9,530 nt of DNA. It comes from DAOTTW01 sp034437615 (GTDB lineage Bacteria; Chloroflexota; Anaerolineae; Aggregatilineales; Phototrophicaceae). The notes beneath the pieces were generated by a model that saw nothing but the letters and a program-made list of their open reading frames with translations, searched no databases and had not been told where the DNA came from. Position 1 is the first letter of the stretch, and every line of letters starts with the position of its first letter. Made by a program: the position numbers and the translations under genes. Below are positions 8,329 through 9,530 of the stretch, in pieces. The DNA lies in NCBI GenBank assembly GCA_034437615.1, contig DAOTTW010000227.1, positions 1 through 9,530 on the forward strand. The letters are read 5' to 3'.

Positions 8329-8341
8329 GCGCTAGTTTGCA

Positions 8342-8365
8342 GGGCGGGCCAATGTGTGCCCGCCC
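8342..8365. terminator. GC-rich hairpin between convergent genes
   Basis: GGGCGGGC and GCCCGCCC form a perfect 8-bp stem with an 8-base loop, 14 bases after the permease stop and 14 bases beyond the arsC stop in the other direction. It is well placed to end transcription from both sides. No T-run follows on either strand, so it is not a classical intrinsic terminator; it may act as a weak or bidirectional one or protect mRNA ends. Confidence 0.5.
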
Positions 8366-8378
8366 ACGTCACGACGCG

Positions 8379-8807
8379 CTAAGCCGTCTGCCCTGGCTGG
8401 CTTGCCAACCATGCGCGTAGCGTCGTCTCGATGCTATCGCGCACCTGCACGAACTTCGCGATCACTTCAGAAGCCGTGCCCTCTGCTGCTGCCGGGTCCG
8501 GGAAGCCCCAATGGATGCGCTGGGCTGGCCCTGGGAACACGGGGCAGTTTTCGGCGGCGTTATCACAGACGGTAATGACAAAATCGAATTCCTGATCGAG
8601 AAATTCTGTCATGCCTTTAGACCGATGTGCCGAGATGTCGATGCCGCGTTCCTGCATGGCCTGTATCGCGTTCGGGTTGACCTGCGATGGGGCGGTTCCG
8701 GCGCTGTGCACTTCAAAGCGGTCTCCGGCCAGATCACGCAGCAATCCCTCGGCCATCTGTGAGCGTGCTGAATTCGCGGTGCATAAAATAAGGACGCGCT
8801 GTGTCAT
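8379..8807 (-). CDS. arsC: Arsenate reductase, thioredoxin-coupled LMW-phosphatase fold
   Basis: The 142-residue cytoplasmic enzyme is predicted to reduce arsenate to arsenite. The N-terminus has the phosphatase-like P-loop CTANSAR (Cys9 to Arg15, a C-x5-R motif). The redox cascade cysteines Cys81 and Cys88 are present in CDNAAENC, matching Cys82 and Cys89 of the S. aureus pI258 enzyme, and Asp104 in FPDP is the probable general acid. Length is normal for the family. GGAGAG at 8816-8821 lies 8 bases before the ATG and supports this start. The gene is convergent with the ABC operon and stands alone: no arsR, arsB or acr3 is visible, so arsenite would need an exporter encoded elsewhere. With the three cysteines present, a plain tyrosine phosphatase role is less likely. 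Some homologues in this family use mycothiol or other thiols, so the electron donor is inferred. Confidence 0.93.
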   Translation of the reverse strand: MTQRVLILCTANSARSQMAEGLLRDLAGDRFEVHSAGTAPSQVNPNAIQAMQERGIDISAHRSKGMTEFLDQEFDFVITVCDNAAENCPVFPGPAQRIHWGFPDPAAAEGTASEVIAKFVQVRDSIETTLRAWLASQPGQTA

Positions 8808-8930
8808 GTGGTTTGCTCTCCATAGTTAGCGTTTAGCTGGCAAAATGATGCCCTGGCCTTGCGTCGTTCGATGAGCTAGCTTTTCTAACATCTGCCAGAC
8901 GAGATGCAGCAGCCACTTCTTACAGTATCC

Positions 8931-8946
8931 GTAACTACTCAGGCAG
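8931..8946 (+). repeat. 16-bp dispersed motif, copy B
   Basis: GTAACTACTCAGGCAG is identical to the minus-strand reading of 4191-4206. Here it lies before the hairpin units; in copy A, read in the same orientation, it lies after them. Confidence 0.75.
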
Positions 8947-8996
8947 GCATATTTTGCCCGCGAATTGGCCCTCACCCCCTCAATCCCCCTTTACAG

Positions 8997-9126
8997 GGGT
9001 AGGTATTTCGGCGGACGTGCCATTGCACGTCCCTACATAACCGCTGTGAATCGTAGGGACACCCAACGGGGTGTCCGGGGCGGCGTCAGCCGCCATAAAA
9101 TACGGTCAAACATCAAATACCTACCC
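8997..9126 (+). repeat. Three-hairpin block inside 12-bp inverted repeats
   Basis: GGGTAGGTATTT (8997-9008) and AAATACCTACCC (9115-9126) are perfect inverted repeats. Between them are three stems with 4-base loops: GGACGTGC/GCACGTCC (9013-9032), GGACACCC/GGGTGTCC (9057-9076) and GGCGGC/GCCGCC (about 9079-9094). The first two belong to the 54-bp unit and its continuation that are also found near 4229-4282. Confidence 0.75.
9010..9063 (+). repeat. 54-bp GGACG...CGTCCCTAC hairpin unit, copy B
   Basis: Aligned by eye with 4229-4282 (minus strand) it agrees at 42 of 54 positions. Two stem pairs differ in a compensatory way: C-G in copy A is T-A here, and G-C in copy A is C-G here. The flanking CGTCCCTAC and CGTAGGGAC boxes are unchanged. 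Confidence 0.75.
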
Positions 9127-9140
9127 TTGAGAACTCAACA

Positions 9141-9178
9141 CCCCTCTCCCAACCGCCGCTATGCGGCTAGGAGAGGGG
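9141..9178 (+). repeat. CCCCTCTCC hairpin, unit 1
   Basis: Outer arms CCCCTCTCC (9141-9149) and GGAGAGGGG (9170-9178) enclose an inner stem GCCGC/GCGGC with a TAT loop. It has the same design as unit 2, with a different inner stem. Confidence 0.75.
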
Positions 9179-9197
9179 GGAGGTACGCTGTTAAAAG

Positions 9198-9235
9198 CCC
9201 CTCTCCCAGTGCCAAAGGCACGTTCGGGAGAGGGG
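9198..9235 (+). repeat. CCCCTCTCCC hairpin, unit 2
   Basis: Outer arms CCCCTCTCCC (9198-9207) and GGGAGAGGGG (9226-9235) enclose an inner stem GTGCC/GGCAC with an AAA loop. It follows unit 1 by 19 bases. No T-run follows, so an intrinsic terminator role is not supported, though an RNA stem in the XdhC leader is possible if transcription starts upstream. Confidence 0.75.
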
Positions 9236-9272
9236 TTTGGGGTGAGTAATTACACAACAAAACAAGTCAGTT

Positions 9273-9279
9273 AGGAGGT
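9273..9279 (+). promoter_or_regulatory. Strong ribosome binding site of the XdhC-family gene
   Basis: AGGAGGT is a full-length anti-SD match, 10 bases before the ATG at 9290, and decides that start. Confidence 0.85.
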
Positions 9280-9289
9280 CAACGTCAGC

Positions 9290-9530
9290 ATGCAAGACAT
9301 TCTCGGAACCGTCAGCACGTGGTCCCGTGCCGACGAGCAAATTGGCATCGCCACGGTCACCACGACGTGGGGGTCTGCACCCCGGCGCGAGGGCGCCAAG
9401 ATGGCATTCAAAGCCGACTATACTATGATCGGCTCGGTCAGTAATGGGTGTATTGAGGCAGCCGTTATGGACGAGGGCTTTCTATCCTTTAAGCGCGGCC
9501 AAGGGCACCTACTGGAATATGGCCTGACCG
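9290..9530 (+). CDS. XdhC/CoxI-family molybdenum hydroxylase maturation factor (5' part only)
   Basis: Eighty codons are visible before the right edge. The N-terminal XdhC_CoxI domain is recognisable from the segment TTTWGSAPRREGAKM (residues 24-38) and the hallmark GSVSNGCIEAAV (residues 48-59), followed by the usual LLEYGLT stretch at the end of the visible part. Family members bind molybdenum cofactor, promote its sulfuration and insert it into xanthine dehydrogenase, CO dehydrogenase or related hydroxylases in the cytoplasm. The hallmark more commonly reads GSVSGGCVEG, so Asn at the first variable Gly and Ala at the last are mild differences. The C-terminal Rossmann-like domain, if present, is outside the window. 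The gene probably opens a molybdenum-enzyme cluster to the right, which is inference. The composite repeat element ends 36 bases before the start codon. Confidence 0.88.
   Translation, partial: MQDILGTVSTWSRADEQIGIATVTTTWGSAPRREGAKMAFKADYTMIGSVSNGCIEAAVMDEGFLSFKRGQGHLLEYGLT

Larger units (their letters stand above)
8931..9253 (+). mobile_element. MITE-like composite palindromic element
   Basis: The segment begins GTAACTACTC (8931-8940) and ends GAGTAATTAC (9244-9253), inverted repeats agreeing at 9 of 10 positions; GGGGTGAG at 9239-9246 also pairs with CTCACCCC at 8971-8978. Inside are a 130-bp block bounded by 12-bp perfect inverted repeats (8997-9008 and 9115-9126) with three small hairpins, then two larger hairpins with CCCCTCTCCC arms. 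There is no transposase frame. No clear target-site duplication was identified, so mobility is inferred only from structure and from the related copy near 4191-4282. Confidence 0.5.
8808..9289. other. Gene-free region filled mainly by palindromic repeats
   Basis: About 480 bases lie between the divergent arsC and XdhC genes. Positions 8808-8930 hold the arsC ribosome site and presumably its promoter, but no clear -35/-10 pair was recognised. Positions 8931-9253 are a composite repeat element. Positions 9254-9289 carry an A-rich leader and the XdhC ribosome site. A plus-strand open frame through the repeat has no support as a gene. Confidence 0.7.

Noticed and set aside
9141..9235. CRISPR-like repeat pair
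   Set aside because: Only two hairpins, with different interiors and a 19-base gap; there are no regular spacers and no cas genes.
9198..9240. Intrinsic terminator at the CCCCTCTCCC hairpins
   Set aside because: No T-run follows on either strand, and no gene on the plus strand ends just upstream.
8965..9249. Plus-strand 94-residue open frame through the repeat region
   Set aside because: It consists almost entirely of palindromic repeat DNA and has no ribosome binding site; the product is Arg/Pro/Ser-rich and meaningless.

Overview
The window looks like chromosomal DNA of a GC-rich Chloroflexota bacterium, possibly Anaerolineae-like. This assignment is inference. It rests on the tandem parallel beta-helix exoprotein with WWG modules, the MacB/YbbP-style ABC exporter, and intergenic palindromes of the type built around GTAGGGACG and CCCCTCTCCC. 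No rRNA or other phylogenetic marker is present to confirm it.

Layout from left to right: (1) Positions 1-4122, minus strand: the first 1374 codons of a very large secreted protein. It has a Sec signal peptide, three tandem beta-helix modules that each close with a WWG motif inside a cysteine pair, and the start of a CARDB-like domain. Its 3' end lies outside the window. (2) Positions 4123-4497: a divergent intergenic region holding one copy of a hairpin repeat family and an A/C-rich leader with three decamer repeats. (3) Positions 4498-8328, plus strand: a two-gene operon of an ABC ATPase and a 1003-residue ten-helix FtsX/MacB-type permease. (4) A GC hairpin, then a convergent minus-strand arsenate reductase gene (8379-8807). 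(5) Positions 8808-9289: a gene-free region carrying a roughly 320-bp composite palindromic repeat element. (6) Positions 9290-9530, plus strand: the first 80 codons of an XdhC/CoxI-family molybdenum-hydroxylase maturation factor.

The ATPase and permease clearly work together as one membrane machine. The secreted protein is divergent from that operon and could share regulation with it, but nothing in the sequence proves a functional link. The arsC-like gene stands alone, with no arsR or efflux pump in view. The XdhC gene probably begins a molybdenum-enzyme cluster that continues to the right.

The most distinctive signal is in the noncoding DNA. Two intergenic regions almost 5 kb apart share a 54-bp hairpin unit whose stem differences are compensatory, plus an identical 16-bp motif. 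The right-hand copy is part of a larger MITE-like element ending next to the XdhC ribosome binding site.
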